From NCBI RefSeq assembly GCF_003121895.1, contig NZ_QEWW01000001.1:682001-746000 (forward strand): a stretch of 64,000 nt of DNA, given 5' to 3'. Positions 39,876-48,276 of this stretch are shown piece by piece. The translations under genes and the position numbers were made by a program. The notes beneath the pieces are model-generated. The model searched no databases. It saw only the letters and a list, made by a program, of their open reading frames with translations, and had not been told where the DNA came from. This DNA comes from Ignatzschineria cameli. GTDB taxonomy: Bacteria; Pseudomonadota; Gammaproteobacteria; Cardiobacteriales; Wohlfahrtiimonadaceae. Position 1 is the first letter of the stretch, and every line of letters starts with the position of its first letter.

Positions 39876-40448
39876 AAGACTAACCTCGATTTTATAGTTG
39901 AAATCAATTGATAATATGTAAACAATTCTATTTGACTACTTCTCTATTCTACTACTTCAAATAGCGATAATCTTTAATGATAAAACTTTAAGAGCATCTC
40001 TTAAAATTAAATCAATTAATAACGATCATTAAACTTAATGATGAGTTGTTACAAGTTTGATCTTATCAATTAGATACAGTACTTATACTCTCATCATCTT
40101 AAGTCTGCCAAACCGACTCCATCTAACTTCAAGATTCGATTATTGCACTTATTCGATTATTGCACTTAGTTATTCCACTTAGATTTGCCTACTCTTTTTA
40201 CCAAAAAGCAATATAGAAGTCTATCACGCTTTGAGAGTAATTCCTCATAATCTGAGGCCTTTTTTTCTCATTTCAAGCACCCGATAAATACTTCTTTAGT
40301 TGTTTCTTTAAATATTTCTTTAAATGTTTCTTTAAATGTTTCTTTAGATACCCTTGAAAAAGGGTAAAAATATTTTAGAACTACTCCAAAATATCACCCC
40401 CTCAATTTCGGTATCACTCTATCGGTAGTGGGGATAGAACCAATATTT
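39876..40448. repeat. Intergenic region with 12-bp and 17-bp tandem repeats, rlmE-ftsH
   Basis: 573 bp without a gene. It contains two copies of TTCGATTATTGCACTTA (40134-40168 region) and about four copies of TTTCTTTAAATG-type units at about 40310-40350. A short plus-strand hairpin (CCTCA/TGAGG) near 40243-40257 is followed by CCTTTTTTT, which resembles a terminator although no plus-strand gene precedes it. The ftsH promoter must be here. Confidence 0.5.
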
Positions 40449-41087
40449 TCAATCCTCAGCTCTTCCCTTAAATCCTTTTGCTAAAAGATAGATCTCTGCA
40501 CTTCTTGCTCGGGATGCTTTCGGTTTTCGAGTCACAACTTTTGTAAAGTTTTTCTGCAGATCTTTATAGTATTCTTGGAAACCTTCTCCTTGGAAAATCT
40601 TCAAAAGAAAATCCCCCCCGGGCTTTAAGTTACCTTTAACAAAGTCGAGCGCTAATTCGAGTAAGTACATCGTCTTCGGCTGATCCACACCCTTAATACC
40701 ACTCATATTAGGTGCCATATCTGAGAGAACAACATCCACTAAACGTCCATCTAACACCTCTAGTAGCTCATCGAGGACCTCATCTTCCCGGAAGTCCCCT
40801 TGAATAAAGTGAACGCCAGCAAGCGCATCGATCGGAAGGAGGTCAAGTCCAATAACAACCCCATGATCACCTACCCGATGCATTGCATATTGTGACCAGC
40901 TTCCAGGAGCTGCACCTAAATCCACCACTGTCATTCCTGGCCGAAAGAGTCGATCTTTCTCATCAATTTCTTGGAGCTTATAGATCGCTCTAGATCTCCA
41001 GCCTTCTCGCTTAGAGCGTAATACATACTCATCATCCATATGCTCTTTGAGCCATCTTGTGCTACTTGCGCTTCTCTTTTTAGCCAT
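40449..41087 (-). CDS. rlmE: 23S rRNA (uridine-2'-O)-methyltransferase RlmE
   Basis: A 212-residue SAM-dependent enzyme methylating U2552 in the ribosomal A-loop. The N terminus [20 protein letters not shown] aligns with E. coli RlmE, so I start at the ATG at 41087. A longer frame to 41132 would translate part of the ATTCTGATTC repeat array. SAM-site [15 protein letters not shown], then [14 protein letters not shown] and the catalytic Lys in [11 protein letters not shown] are visible. It keeps its usual neighbours: ftsH downstream, and yhbY on the other strand upstream. Confidence 0.95.
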   Translation of the reverse strand: MAKKRSASSTRWLKEHMDDEYVLRSKREGWRSRAIYKLQEIDEKDRLFRPGMTVVDLGAAPGSWSQYAMHRVGDHGVVIGLDLLPIDALAGVHFIQGDFREDEVLDELLEVLDGRLVDVVLSDMAPNMSGIKGVDQPKTMYLLELALDFVKGNLKPGGDFLLKIFQGEGFQEYYKDLQKNFTKVVTRKPKASRARSAEIYLLAKGFKGRAED

Positions 41088-41105
41088 AATCTCTTTCTTA
41101 ACTCT

Positions 41106-41160
41106 TATTGATTCTGATTCATTCTGATTCATTCTGATTCATTCTGATTGATTCTGATTT
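41106..41160. repeat. Tandem repeat of ATTCTGATTC upstream of rlmE
   Basis: About five head-to-tail copies of a 10-bp ATTCTGATTC/G unit immediately before the rlmE start codon, that is, in its 5' leader. Copy-number changes here would alter promoter or leader spacing. Confidence 0.8.
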
Positions 41161-41331
41161 TGATCGGATCTTCTACTTCTCTACCAATCGTATACCGCAA
41201 ATATTGTGATATTCTGACAGCCTCTATCTTTCTCTACCGATCTCTATCTGCCTTAGCATATTGAGCCCCATCTATTAAACCTAATCAGGAAGTAGATCAC
41301 TATTATAACTGATCTACTGCCCTTATCATCG

Positions 41332-41685
41332 TCAGTTCTCACTACTTCGATGATCTCTTTTCCACTTACTTTCATCCTGCTTCAGCGCTATTTTTTCTGA
41401 TTCACGCACCCTCTCTGCCTCAATCTTCGCTTCAATCGATTGATATTGCAGCAAGAATGAACGACCTCTTCCAACAAGATAGAGTGCGCCACAAAGACCA
41501 AAAAAGAGGAGTAGACCGAGTTCCACTGCCGGCGAAAAATTCATAAATTGAATTCCCACTAACAGAAGAATCCCGGCAAGAAGAAGACTGACCGCTAACA
41601 CCTTCAAATTTTTTAAAAGATGACTAAGCTGGGCTTGATGTGATACGCTAATCTCTTTATTTCGAGAACTATTTTCATTACTCAT
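41332..41685 (-). CDS. Small predicted inner-membrane protein
   Basis: A protein of about 117 residues with two membrane helices (about residues 28-47 and 53-73), then a highly charged helical tail (SIEAKIEAERVRESEKIALK) predicted to be cytoplasmic. I do not recognise a family. The start was set at the ATG at 41685 (MSNENSSRNKE), which overlaps the divergent yhbY ATG by two bases (CATG). TTG or GTG starts further into yhbY exist, and none has a clear SD, so the N terminus is uncertain. The conserved position between rlmE and yhbY makes a real gene likely. Confidence 0.6.
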   Translation of the reverse strand: MSNENSSRNKEISVSHQAQLSHLLKNLKVLAVSLLLAGILLLVGIQFMNFSPAVELGLLLFFGLCGALYLVGRGRSFLLQYQSIEAKIEAERVRESEKIALKQDESKWKRDHRSSEN

Positions 41686-41992
41686 GACACAAATTAAACT
41701 CACAATTGAACATATCAAATTTCTTAAAGGTAAAGCCCATCATCTTGATCCGGTGCTTATTTTAGGTGATAAAGGCGTTACAGAAAGCTTCATCAAAGAA
41801 GCCGATAAAGCGCTTGCACATCACGAACTTATTAAGATTAAACTCGCTGGTCGTGACCGTGAAGAGAGAGAGTCTATCACAGAAGAGATCGTCACGGCAC
41901 TCAATGCAACACTTATTCAAAAAATAGGAGCAATGATTATTCTCTTTAGACGTAATCATGAAGCGCCGAAAATCTTCTTTAATTTCAAATAA
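41684..41992 (+). CDS. yhbY: CRM-domain RNA-binding protein YhbY
   Basis: A 102-residue single CRM-domain protein that associates with pre-50S ribosomal particles. FLKGKAHHLDPVLILGDKGVTE and ALAHHELIKIKL are the family motifs, including the GxxG-like loop. It is divergent from rlmE-ftsH, as in E. coli. Its start codon overlaps that of the minus-strand small membrane protein, so its SD and promoter lie in that gene. Confidence 0.93.
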   Translation: MTQIKLTIEHIKFLKGKAHHLDPVLILGDKGVTESFIKEADKALAHHELIKIKLAGRDREERESITEEIVTALNATLIQKIGAMIILFRRNHEAPKIFFNFK

Positions 41993-42187
41993 ATTTCAAA
42001 TAAATTTGAAGTGAATTTTGAGAAGATTTTTATAAACAGGTTTTCAAATAAGTTTTTTAATAGATCTTAAGTGATCTCATTCATTGAAAGCTGATATAGC
42101 TTTAAAGCTAAATTTAAAACTAGATTTGAAGTTGGATCTGAGATTAGATCTATTAAAGACCTATTTAAATCACTCCTATAAGAGAAG

Positions 42188-42223
42188 TAGAAAAGGTCAT
42201 CTTACTATTGAAAGATGACCTTT
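42188..42223 (-). terminator. Intrinsic terminator of dsbC
   Basis: AAAGGTCATCTT (42192-42203) and AAGATGACCTTT (42212-42223) make a 12-bp stem, followed on the minus strand by TTCTAC. It is 17 nt past the dsbC stop, and also convergent with yhbY. The spacer between yhbY and this point is composed of degenerate AAATTTGAAGT-type repeats. Confidence 0.75.
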
Positions 42224-42240
42224 ATTGTATCTACACTATT

Positions 42241-42969
42241 TTATAGATCTCTTGCATCGATTCGTTTGCGAAGCTCTTTAGGGGGAAGATATCCCGGCAA
42301 GATAGCACCATCTTCTAAAATAATTGCCGGCGTTCCCTGCACCCCCATCTCTAGTGCAAGCTGATACTGCTCGGCGATAGGGTTTTTGCAGCTTGTAGCT
42401 TTCGGCTTTGCCCCACCACGATTATCAGCAAAAGCAACCGCCTCATCTAACGCCTTATTACGATCATCCGCACACCAGACGGAGACCATCTCTTGATAGC
42501 CTTCCGAGTTGAGTCCACGATAAGGGAATCCTACATAACGTACAGTGATTCCTTCCGCTAAATAATCATCAATCTGAGAGTGCAACATGCGACAATAGGG
42601 GCAATCTGTTGTTGTGAAAACGGTTACAACATGCTCCTCTTTGGGCGATTGATAAATAACCATATCTGCTGGATCTAACTTTGAGATCTTCTCTTTATTT
42701 TGGCGATTGGCGTAACTCTCACTCATATTAATCCCTTTGACGAGATCAATCGCATTTCCTTCTAACATATACTTGCCATCTTTAGAGAGAAAGATCGGAT
42801 AAGGACTCTCTTTCACAAAAACCTCATAGAGACCCTCAATGACTGATGGTTGAACCTCTTCAATCGTAACGCCTTGAATCAAGTTATTGAAGTGCTGTAA
42901 GTTTGCATCTGCATTTGCAACTGTAGATAAACCTAATAGAGTGGCCGAAACCAGGAGTAATTTTTTCAT
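42241..42969 (-). CDS. dsbC: Thiol:disulfide interchange protein DsbC
   Basis: A 242-residue periplasmic disulfide isomerase. A signal peptide (MKKLLLVSATLLGLSTVANA, cleaved at about 20), an N-terminal dimerisation domain, and a thioredoxin domain with active site TDCPYCRMLH (CPYC) are visible. The conserved cis-proline is in GVQGTPAIILEDG. A second Cys pair (WCADDRN...TSCKNP) matches the structural disulfide of DsbC. It is downstream of xerD, as in E. coli (xerD-dsbC-recJ), but with a 270-bp gap. Confidence 0.95.
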   Translation of the reverse strand: MKKLLLVSATLLGLSTVANADANLQHFNNLIQGVTIEEVQPSVIEGLYEVFVKESPYPIFLSKDGKYMLEGNAIDLVKGINMSESYANRQNKEKISKLDPADMVIYQSPKEEHVVTVFTTTDCPYCRMLHSQIDDYLAEGITVRYVGFPYRGLNSEGYQEMVSVWCADDRNKALDEAVAFADNRGGAKPKATSCKNPIAEQYQLALEMGVQGTPAIILEDGAILPGYLPPKELRKRIDARDL

Positions 42970-43241
42970 GAATTGCCTCTGTGAATATTTAGTAATTTTA
43001 TTCTTTTGTGATAAAGCGCCTGCTCTATTTCACGACTCTCTGCTTCTGCTTATATGCTTATATGCTCATATGCTTATAACAGTACACTTTTTCACAATAA
43101 TGTAGAGAGTGTATCGTATTCACTTACAATGTAAATAGAATATCGTAAAGATCAAGCACTTTTAATGAAGATTCCTTGGCCTATATTTTTGATCTATAAC
43201 TGATCCGTTATTAGACCTATTACCGATCTAACTTTTCCCCT

Positions 43242-44141
43242 TTATCCTCTTGGATGATTTAACGCATGCAATTGCTTGAGACGCTCTTTAGCGACATGTG
43301 TATAGATCTGTGTCGTCGAGAGACTGCTATGCCCTAACAAAATTTGGACAACCCGAAGATCGGCCCCATTATTTACAAGATGTGTAGCAAAAGCATGCCG
43401 TAAAGTATGAGGAGATACCTCTCCTTGAATCCCTACTTCCTGAACATATTTTTTTATCACATACCAAAAGGCTTGACGCGACATCGCGGTACCGCGGTTA
43501 CTTACAAAGAGCGTATTGCTAGCGCGCCCTTTCAGAAGTTGAGGCCGCGCTTGATCGATATAATCCTTAACCGCCTCTAAGGCGACCTCACCAATCGGAA
43601 CTAATCGCTCTTTATCTCCCTTTCCAACAACACGTACATAGCCCACTTCAAAATTAATTTGGCTATATTGTAACGAAATTAGCTCTGTTACCCGGAAACC
43701 GCAGGAGTAGAGTATCTCTAACATTGCATAATCTCTCAAACCGAGGGCTGTTGAACGATCTGGCGCATTTAAAAGTGCAATCACTTCCTCTTGTGATATT
43801 GTCTCAGGGAGCGGTTTATGAAATTTAGGTAACTTAATCTTCTCTGCAGGATTCCCCTCATTGACCTTTTCAAGTTGCAGAAAAGTATAAAAATGCTTAT
43901 AGCAGGAGAGGTAACGCGCAAGGCTTCTGGGGTTCGCCTCTGCAGCAATAAGATCTTGGAAGTAGTTATTAAGATCCTCCGCCGTCACAGTTACTAAATT
44001 TAATTGGCGCTCCTGAAGATAGCGACTCAATTTACTAAGATCTCTAATATAGGAGTCATCTGTCTGATCACTTGCCCCTTTTTCAAAGATCAATGAGTCA
44101 CGAAATCGCTCAATCACAATAGCATCATCTAACCACTCCAT
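43242..44141 (-). CDS. xerD: Tyrosine recombinase XerD
   Basis: A recombinase of about 299 residues that resolves chromosome dimers at dif together with XerC. An N-terminal SAM-like DNA-binding domain (to about residue 105) precedes the catalytic domain with Arg in SCGFRVTELISL, Lys in VVGKGDKERLVP, HTLRHAFATHL (H-x-x-R), GHSSLSTTQIYTHV (His and nucleophile Tyr). The ending LKQLHALNHPRG matches XerD rather than XerC, as does the dsbC neighbour. The start is uncertain: ATG at 44141 with AAAGGG 4 nt away, or GTG at 44156. Confidence 0.94.
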   Translation of the reverse strand: MEWLDDAIVIERFRDSLIFEKGASDQTDDSYIRDLSKLSRYLQERQLNLVTVTAEDLNNYFQDLIAAEANPRSLARYLSCYKHFYTFLQLEKVNEGNPAEKIKLPKFHKPLPETISQEEVIALLNAPDRSTALGLRDYAMLEILYSCGFRVTELISLQYSQINFEVGYVRVVGKGDKERLVPIGEVALEAVKDYIDQARPQLLKGRASNTLFVSNRGTAMSRQAFWYVIKKYVQEVGIQGEVSPHTLRHAFATHLVNNGADLRVVQILLGHSSLSTTQIYTHVAKERLKQLHALNHPRG

Positions 44142-44156
44142 TTTACCCTTTAACAC

Positions 44157-44557
44157 CTCTTCTGACTTCGAGTTATCAATCTACTCAAAATATCATACCG
44201 CTTCATAATATTTCTAGATAATATTGGCTTGCTAGGAATCGCAAGATTGGTCTAATAATTTGAGCAATAGATTAACTATACTCCATAAATACTCTATAAT
44301 AGCCTCTTTCAGATGCTCTTTTCTGAGTAAATCTAATTCAATAAGCTTATTTCATAAGAGAAGAGCCAGAGAGAATTGTGCCTATTTGCAAAATTACAAT
44401 TAGCTTACGATATATTTACAATATATGCCCATTCTCTAAACGCATCCTACTATTGACTCACTCCCTTAAGAGTCTATCTACTATTCCATCTTTTTTCGTT
44501 AATTGATAAGTTGTCCATTGATTAACCAATAGATTATGATTATTTAAGCGAGGCTAT
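44157..44557. other. Divergent intergenic region xerD / Na-Pi cotransporter
   Basis: About 400 bp, AT-rich. I see no gene, RNA or clear repeat. It must hold the divergent promoters. GAGG lies 5 nt before the GTG start at 44558. Confidence 0.4.
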
Positions 44558-46468
44558 GTGGTCAAAAAACTACTCAAAAATATCGGCATCATTGTCATTA
44601 CTATCCTACTGCTCTACTCCTTCTACCTTAATGGAGATTGGCTTGAGCTTTGTGCTGGACTTGCCTTTTTTCTTTTTGGAATGCAGAGCATGCAAGATGG
44701 ATTAGAGCAACTTGCAGGGGGGAGGCTGGAACGAATTTTAGCCAAAAGAACAGAGACTCCCTTTAAAAGTCTCCTCTTTGGCATCAGCTCAACGCTGATC
44801 CTTCAGTCAACCACTGTTGTCGCCCTTCTTATTATTGCTTTTATTAGCACTGGCTTAATCACATTAACCGCAGGCATCGGTATTATTATCGGCGCTAATG
44901 TAGGAGCAAGTGGGGGAATATGGCTTCTAGCACTAGCAGGACAAAATGTGAGTTTAGGGCCCTTTGCATACCCGATGGTTGTCATGGGGATTCTCGCCTC
45001 TTTCGCCGGGAAAACAGCTAAAGCTGCCGGTCGTGTTTTAATTGGCGTCGCCTTTATTTTGCTGGCAATTGATCTTATAAAAAATGGATTTTCAAGCTTT
45101 ACAGAAGACTTTGATATCTTAAGCTATCAGCTCAATGGGTGGATGGGAATTATCATTCTAGTCTTAGTTGGAACAGCATTAACCATCGTTCTCCAATCGA
45201 GCCACGCAACAATTATGTTGATCTTAACGATGCTCGCCCTTGCGCAGATAGATGCGCCTCAAGGATATGCGTTAACAATAGGCGCAATTGTTGGCAGTGC
45301 CTTAGCAACGGGAATTTTGGGCTTTTTAGGAGGTGATCGCTCCGGCATGCGAGTAGCAGGATCCCATGTGATCTATAATGCCGGAACGGCCCTTGTCGTC
45401 CTTATTTTATTAAAACCTATCATCACGTTACTCAATCTCTTTGCAATAAAGTTCGCTTTAGATCCTCTAATTCAAATCGCCGCCTTCTACACTCTGTTTA
45501 ATATTATAGGCCTTCTTCTATTTTGGCCGTTGAAGGGAAAACTTGCGCTACTTTTAGAGAAGATCATCCCCAACATTCCAGAACCTAAACAGATTGTAGA
45601 CTTTAGTGGCGATTATAGTGAGACAGAGGTAGAGGTTCAGTATACTCCACCGAAATATCTGCTCGATAATGCCCTCTCTTCAACTCAAACAGCAACTCAG
45701 GCGGTTCTTCAAGAGCTCACCTATCTCTCAAAAGTGAGTTTAGAGGTTATTTGCCATATCCTCTTCTTAAAAACAGAAGTCTTATCTGCTAAAGAAGTAA
45801 CCCCTGAATCGATTAGGCAATATGATGATTTTGACCCTGTCGATGCGGATCTCCTCTATCGCAAACATATTAAAAATCTCTATAGTGAACTCTTAACCTT
45901 CATTAGTAAGATTGAATATAATGAGAATGAGCAGAAATATCAGAGCGTTCTCTCTACCTGTCAAATTATCGCTTTTAAATTAGTCTCTGCCGTTAAAAAC
46001 AGTCACCATTTACAAAAAAATCTTAAATACTATCTCTCGAGAGACCCTAGTATTGCCCAAAATTTCTATATTCGCCTCCGGCAATATATCGTCGATAATT
46101 TACGAACCATCTATTCATTGCACTTCTATGGCGAGAATGAGCCCTCATCAAAAGACTCCATAAAAGCTATTGGAGAGGAGCTGGGAAGTCCAAAATCACT
46201 ACTCTACCCACAACTGCAAGAGATTCCGCTAATAGAGCTCATTGAGAACTCTCGAAAATTTGAGAGTCAATTCCGCTCAGATGTCTACTCTGCTCTAAAA
46301 AAGGGGGAGATTGATGGTTTTACCACAAGCTCAATTTTAAATGACTTAAACTATTCTGCCCAAATTGTTGAGAGTCTTTTCAATATTCTCAAGATGATTT
46401 CCCTGCAAGATCAGCCTTTTCTCGAAAAGGTTGATGATATCTTGACTATGGAAGAGAGCGAGCTTTAA
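44558..46468 (+). CDS. Na/Pi-cotransporter family protein with C-terminal PhoU-like domain
   Basis: A 636-residue protein of the NptA/YjbB family. The N-terminal half has about 8-9 helices with the duplicated QS motifs: LILQSTTVVALLIIAFISTG (about residue 85) and VLQSSHATIMLILTMLALA (about 220). The opening AFFLFGMQSMQDGLEQLAGG is diagnostic. The C-terminal 270 residues are a helical PhoU-like cytoplasmic region. Relatives export or exchange phosphate with Na+. Whether this one imports or exports cannot be judged. The start is GTG with GAGG 5 nt upstream; an out-of-frame ATG overlaps it. Confidence 0.9.
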   Translation: MVKKLLKNIGIIVITILLLYSFYLNGDWLELCAGLAFFLFGMQSMQDGLEQLAGGRLERILAKRTETPFKSLLFGISSTLILQSTTVVALLIIAFISTGLITLTAGIGIIIGANVGASGGIWLLALAGQNVSLGPFAYPMVVMGILASFAGKTAKAAGRVLIGVAFILLAIDLIKNGFSSFTEDFDILSYQLNGWMGIIILVLVGTALTIVLQSSHATIMLILTMLALAQIDAPQGYALTIGAIVGSALATGILGFLGGDRSGMRVAGSHVIYNAGTALVVLILLKPIITLLNLFAIKFALDPLIQIAAFYTLFNIIGLLLFWPLKGKLALLLEKIIPNIPEPKQIVDFSGDYSETEVEVQYTPPKYLLDNALSSTQTATQAVLQELTYLSKVSLEVICHILFLKTEVLSAKEVTPESIRQYDDFDPVDADLLYRKHIKNLYSELLTFISKIEYNENEQKYQSVLSTCQIIAFKLVSAVKNSHHLQKNLKYYLSRDPSIAQNFYIRLRQYIVDNLRTIYSLHFYGENEPSSKDSIKAIGEELGSPKSLLYPQLQEIPLIELIENSRKFESQFRSDVYSALKKGEIDGFTTSSILNDLNYSAQIVESLFNILKMISLQDQPFLEKVDDILTMEESEL

Positions 46469-46896
46469 AGCTTCGAAAGATAATCATTAAGATTTCTAAA
46501 GAGCCACTATAAGAGTTACATGCATTATAAAAACTCATGATCGATTAGAGAAGATGTTAGTGATGATCTTGCAATTTTCTATGATATTAAGATCACTTTT
46601 ATGCAAGAAATTTGCGTTATCCTTAGAAAATAAGCTGATAAAATTGATGATACTTTAAAGAAATTTAAAAAAATTTAGCTATATTTAGTCAATCATTGCT
46701 CTCTACAGTTTTTTTTGTAGTGTAAATGCCGTATAATTGGGAGATAAAATATTTTGCTATTTAGCGCTTACCATTTTGATCAAAATATATTTAAAAGTAT
46801 ATTTAAAGATCATTTAAACATTATCATTTTAAAATTATTTAATGCAAATAATCGAAATCGATAACATTTTCACTCTACATAAGGATATTTGACTAT
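46469..46896 (+). promoter_or_regulatory. Upstream region of the lipoprotein gene, candidate promoter
   Basis: About 430 bp without a gene. A TATAAT at 46732-46737 inside GCCGTATAATTGGG is a candidate -10, but a good -35 at the right distance is missing (T-rich tract instead). If used, it would leave a leader of about 155 nt. CATAAGGATATTT provides the RBS before the ATG at 46897. Confidence 0.35.
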
Positions 46897-47658
46897 ATGA
46901 AAAATATTACAAAATTACTCTTAATCAGTTCAATTGCATTTGCTGGTCTTGTTGCATGCTCAGATGAAGCAAAAGATCCTAAAGCAGCTGCGGTAAAACA
47001 GACTGAAGAGATTGCAAAAAAAGCTGAAAAAGAGGTCAAGAAAGCAGAGAAAGAAGTTGTTGAGCAAGCTAAAAAAGAGAAAGAAGCTACAGAGAAAGCA
47101 GCTAAAGAAGCTGAGAAAAAAACAGTAGAGCAAGCTGAAGAGACCAGAAAAGCAGCTGAAGAAGAAGCTAAAAAGGTAGAGAAAGCAGCTATTGAGAAAG
47201 CTGAGGCAGAAAAAAAGGCTGCTGAAGAAGCTAAAAAAACAGCTACTAATAGCGCTGAAGAGAAAGTTGATGAAGCTAAAGAAAAATTAGCAGAAGCTGA
47301 AGAAAAAGCTGCGAAAAAAGCAGAAGAAGTAGCAGATAAAGCAGCGAAAGAGAGCGAAAAAGCGGTTGATAAAGCTGCTGAATTAAAACGTGAAGCAACC
47401 GATAAAGTTGCAGAGCAAACTGAAAAAGCTGAAGAAGCAGCTGCGAAAACAGTTGAAAAATCAGTTGAAACAACAGAAAAAGCTGCAGCTGACGCCGCAA
47501 AGAAAGCAGGCGACAACATGGATAAGATAGAAGAAGCTAAAAAGGCTGCTGAAGAGGCTGCTGCTGAAATCGCAGAAGAGATGAAAAAAGCTGCTGAAGA
47601 TGCGATGAATAAGACAGTAGAAGAGACTAAAAAATCTGTAGGTGATCTTGTAAAATAA
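46897..47658 (+). CDS. Lys/Glu/Ala-rich helical lipoprotein
   Basis: A 253-residue lipoprotein. The signal peptide ends in the lipobox LVAC with Cys 21, followed by Ser at +2, which predicts outer-membrane sorting. The mature protein is almost entirely Ala, Lys and Glu (AEEEAKKVEKAAIEKAEAEK), with no proline after residue 28 and only a few Gly near residues 207 and 249, so it should form one very long helix or coiled coil. It ends SVGDLVK, a C-terminal lysine as in Braun's lipoprotein. The repetition resembles TolA domain II. I do not recognise a specific family. A large overlapping frame on the other strand is a compositional shadow. A strong terminator follows. Confidence 0.85.
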   Translation: MKNITKLLLISSIAFAGLVACSDEAKDPKAAAVKQTEEIAKKAEKEVKKAEKEVVEQAKKEKEATEKAAKEAEKKTVEQAEETRKAAEEEAKKVEKAAIEKAEAEKKAAEEAKKTATNSAEEKVDEAKEKLAEAEEKAAKKAEEVADKAAKESEKAVDKAAELKREATDKVAEQTEKAEEAAAKTVEKSVETTEKAAADAAKKAGDNMDKIEEAKKAAEEAAAEIAEEMKKAAEDAMNKTVEETKKSVGDLVK

Positions 47659-47742
47659 TGGGCGCTTAAAGCCTAAAACTTAAGTCTCTTAAATAGATAT
47701 ACTTAGGTGTTAAAGAATCATCAACAGCAATAGAATTAATCA

Positions 47743-47781
47743 AGAGAGCCATCACCCAAAAGTGATGGCTCTCTCTTTTTT
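47743..47781 (+). terminator. Intrinsic terminator after the lipoprotein gene
   Basis: AGAGAGCCATCAC and GTGATGGCTCTCT form a perfect 13-bp stem with a 6-nt loop, followed by CTTTTTT. Very strong terminator, suggesting the gene is highly transcribed. Confidence 0.93.
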
Positions 47782-47843
47782 ACCTCTAAATTCCCTGACC
47801 TTTCTCCCCTTCTCTATTTGCATCATTAAAAGCAGAGAAGATT

Positions 47844-48083
47844 TTAAGTGAGGTGGCCTGCTTTTAACCGCTTAATTAAGCCATCGGTCCCATCAATTTT
47901 TAGCATTAGCGCCAATTGCATCAGCTGACCTAGCTTTCCTTTTGGAAAACCTTTATCCGCTCGATTAAACCATAAAAGATACTCTTCTGGAAGATCGATC
48001 AAGACCCTTCCTGCATAACGACCAAACGGCATCTTAACTGTTGCGAGTTTCAACAAGTTCTCTTCTGTCAAAAGACTCTCCAT
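47844..48083 (-). CDS. DUF3820-family small protein
   Basis: A 79-residue protein of the DUF3820 family. The signature is KMPFGRYAGRVLIDLPEEYLLWF, followed by a basic stretch GFPKGKLGQLMQLALMLK. Members are small cytoplasmic proteins of unknown role; one Pseudomonas member was described as a quorum-regulated virulence factor. GAGGGA precedes the ATG by about 9 nt. It is downstream of mnmE on the same strand, with a 193-bp gap holding GGATTAGGATTAG-type repeats. Confidence 0.85.
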   Translation of the reverse strand: MESLLTEENLLKLATVKMPFGRYAGRVLIDLPEEYLLWFNRADKGFPKGKLGQLMQLALMLKIDGTDGLIKRLKAGHLT

Positions 48084-48276
48084 CAGGCTTTCCCTCTTAT
48101 GTTAAGTTTAAAGTTAGGATTAGGATTAGGAGTATTCGTAGCATCACTTGTAAGAGAAGGCATAGTGCCATTTTATACATCAATGATAATGATGATGTTA
48201 CTTTACGGCATTACGCCACTATTTTTATTACTTGTACTACTTATGGTTCCTTATGGTTGCTTATGACTGCTTGCCA

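Noticed and set aside
40243-40267. Terminator-like hairpin with T-run on the plus strand between rlmE and ftsH
   Set aside because: Only a 5-bp stem, and no plus-strand gene upstream to terminate.
46893-47519. A 208-codon Ala/Ser-rich frame opposite the Lys/Glu/Ala lipoprotein gene
   Set aside because: It is the compositional mirror of GCT/AAA/GAA-rich coding sequence on the other strand; it has no RBS or recognisable domain, and the plus-strand gene has a lipobox, RBS and terminator.
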